Below, piece after piece: positions 5,244 through 6,783 of a DNA stretch of 6,783 nt (position 1 is its first letter; every line of letters begins with the position of its first letter). The notes below the pieces were generated by a model. The model was given only the letters and a program-made list of their open reading frames with translations, ran no database searches and was not told where the DNA came from. The stretch is taken from assembly GCA_021808195.1 (NCBI GenBank), contig JAKBCE010000131.1, positions 1-6,783 of the forward strand, written 5' to 3'. Source of the stretch: Pseudomonadota bacterium (GTDB taxonomy: Bacteria > Pseudomonadota > Gammaproteobacteria > Steroidobacterales > Steroidobacteraceae). The position numbers and the translations under genes were made by a program.

Positions 5244-6783
5244 ATGTCCGTATCACCAGCGCTTGATTGCACCCCGGCGCCTCACCCGGGACGCAGAGCC
5301 CTGTTCGCCGTCAGTTCCCTCGGGCTTGGTCACGCGACCCGCTCACTCGTGTTGATTCGTGAATTTCTGCGCCGCGGCTACGCGATCACCGTCGTCTCGG
5401 CGGGCAACGCGCTGGCGTTCCTCAGCCTGGAACTTGCCGGCGAGAGCGCGGTGACGCTGCAGGAGATGCCGGACTATCCACCGCTCGAGCGGGGCAGCGG
5501 CTGGCGCATGTACGGTTATCTCGCGGTCGATCTGCTCAGGACTTGGCGCATCATCCGAGGCGAGCGCCGGGCCGTTCGCGCGTTCGCCGCCGAGTATGAC
5601 TTCATCTTCAGTGACGGGCGCTACGGATTTCACAGTCGCTGCACGCCCTCCTTCATTCTCTCGCACCAGATCGCCTTTCTGCCCCCGAAGGGCTTGCGCG
5701 AAGCCTCCTGGCTCACTGAACACATCAACGTCGCGGCACTGCGCCGGTTCGACTGCCTGTTCATACCGGACTATCCGTTTCCGAGTGCGAATCTCGCCGG
5801 CAATCTGGCGCATTCGCACAATTTGTACCGCTGTCGGCATAGCTTCGTCGGCATCCTGTGCTCATACCCGCACCTCGCGCTGGCGCAGGACATCGACTAC
5901 CTGTTCGTCATCAGCGGCTATCTGCTCGAGCACAAGGATTCGTTCATTCGTGCGCTGCTCGCGCAGGCGAGCGCCTTGTCCGGACGCAAGGTGTTCATCC
6001 TCGGCGACGCCCGGGCCGACTCATCGGCATACGATGAGTTTCGGCGCGAGGATCTCGAGATTCACGCCGTCGCGAGCGGCGCGCTGCGTCAGGAGCTGTT
6101 CGCCCGGGCGCGCTGCGTGGTGACGCGGGCCGGTTACACGACGATCATGGATCTCATCGAGCACGGCAAGCGCGCAGTTCTGATTCCGACACCGAATCAG
6201 ACGGAACAGGAATATCTCGCCGAGCATCTCGCTATGCGCGGGCACTTCGTGCGCCGCACCCAATCGGATCGCGACCTGCCGCAGGCCCTGGCGCAGTGCG
6301 AGCACTCCCGCCCATTCGATCCGCCGTGGCGAACGGCACAGTCGCTGCAGCGCCTGTGCGAGGGCATCGCGCCATTCCTGCACAAGGCTTTCATCTCAGT
6401 GATCGTGCCGGCGCACAACGAGGAGAAGGAGATCGCTGCCACGCTGCGCGCCCTGCTCGCCCAGCACTATCCGACCGACCGGATGGAAATCATCGTGGTG
6501 GAGAATGGTTCGAGCGATGCAACCGCGCCGATCGCCCTCGACATCGCGCGCGAGCCGGCCACTGCCGGCAGGCTGCGCGTCCTGCACAGCCCACGCGGCG
6601 TCTCGTGCGCGAAGAATGCCGGTCTAGGTGCCGTCGCGGCGCACTCCGAATGGGTGGTCTTCTGCGATGCCGACACCCGGCTCGGTCGTCACTTTCTGCA
6701 TCACCTGAACACCTGGCTCATCCGGCACGGCCAGGCGGGCCTCAGCGTCGGCACCACGGCCGTGCGCCCACACACCGAGCGGC
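5244..6783 (+). CDS. Glycosyltransferase fusion: MJ1255/VC2487-like GT-B domain plus GT2 domain (3' partial)
   Basis: The frame is open from the ATG at 5244 to the window edge, giving 513 visible residues and no stop. An in-frame TGA at 5211-5213 and GAGG at 5235-5238, 5 nt before the ATG, fix the start well. Residues about 18-375 resemble MJ1255/VC2487-type (MurG/GT28-like, GT-B fold) transferases: SSLGLGHATRS (24-34), SDGRYG (123-128), and TRAGYTTIMDLIEHGK (294-309) followed by PTPNQTEQEYLA (315-326), the usual nucleotide-sugar binding region. Residues from about 382 start a GT2 (GT-A) domain: SVIVPAHNEEKEI (385-397), VVENGSSDAT (418-427), and VVFCDADT (471-478) with the DxD-type metal site Asp475/Asp477. 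About half or more of a normal GT2 domain is visible. There is no signal peptide, so it is probably cytoplasmic or attached to the membrane face. It likely makes a glycolipid or surface polysaccharide; donor and acceptor sugars are unknown. Confidence 0.88.
   Translation, partial: MSVSPALDCTPAPHPGRRALFAVSSLGLGHATRSLVLIREFLRRGYAITVVSAGNALAFLSLELAGESAVTLQEMPDYPPLERGSGWRMYGYLAVDLLRTWRIIRGERRAVRAFAAEYDFIFSDGRYGFHSRCTPSFILSHQIAFLPPKGLREASWLTEHINVAALRRFDCLFIPDYPFPSANLAGNLAHSHNLYRCRHSFVGILCSYPHLALAQDIDYLFVISGYLLEHKDSFIRALLAQASALSGRKVFILGDARADSSAYDEFRREDLEIHAVASGALRQELFARARCVVTRAGYTTIMDLIEHGKRAVLIPTPNQTEQEYLAEHLAMRGHFVRRTQSDRDLPQALAQCEHSRPFDPPWRTAQSLQRLCEGIAPFLHKAFISVIVPAHNEEKEIAATLRALLAQHYPTDRMEIIVVENGSSDATAPIALDIAREPATAGRLRVLHSPRGVSCAKNAGLGAVAAHSEWVVFCDADTRLGRHFLHHLNTWLIRHGQAGLSVGTTAVRPHTER

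Noticed and set aside
5343..5840. Minus-strand frame (165 codons) opposite the glycosyltransferase
   Set aside because: The plus-strand frame matches glycosyltransferase motifs continuously across this stretch, so this is a shadow.

Overview
The window looks like chromosome of a high-GC proteobacterium. A gammaproteobacterium (or possibly a betaproteobacterium) is the best guess, from the AldB/ExaC-type aldehyde dehydrogenase, the Ste24-like M48 protease and a -24/-12 promoter. The exact lineage cannot be read from the sequence. There is no rRNA, tRNA, CRISPR array, insertion sequence or phage gene that I can see. Five protein genes are supported, the last one cut by the right edge.

Positions 1-654 hold no convincing gene. 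They look like a long regulatory region with GTTGC/GCAAC dyads near 64-101 and at 533-547, and an almost perfect sigma-54 promoter at 599-614. This leads into a two-gene operon: an NAD-dependent (acet)aldehyde dehydrogenase (655-2175) and, 9 nt later, a DUF779 protein (2185-2565). That pair is typical of alcohol/acetaldehyde (acetoin, ethanol) oxidation loci controlled by sigma-54 activators of the AcoR type, so the DNA signals and the genes tell the same story. A GC-rich hairpin overlaps the DUF779 stop codon.

An integral-membrane zinc protease of family M48 (2609-3847) follows on the same strand, possibly with its own extended -10 element and little or no leader. It converges, with only 15 nt between the coding ends, on a metallo-beta-lactamase-fold hydrolase of the NAPE-PLD-like group on the minus strand (3863-4915, or to 4936).

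A divergent, locally AT-rich spacer (about 4937-5243) with nested inverted repeats separates this from a plus-strand gene starting at 5244. It encodes an MJ1255/VC2487-like (GT28-like, GT-B) glycosyltransferase domain joined in frame to a GT2 (GT-A) domain, and it runs off the end of the window.

The most interesting points are the sigma-54 promoter with its dyads, the DUF779 partner of unknown function, and the two-glycosyltransferase fusion. I do not see an obvious new defence or mobile system.
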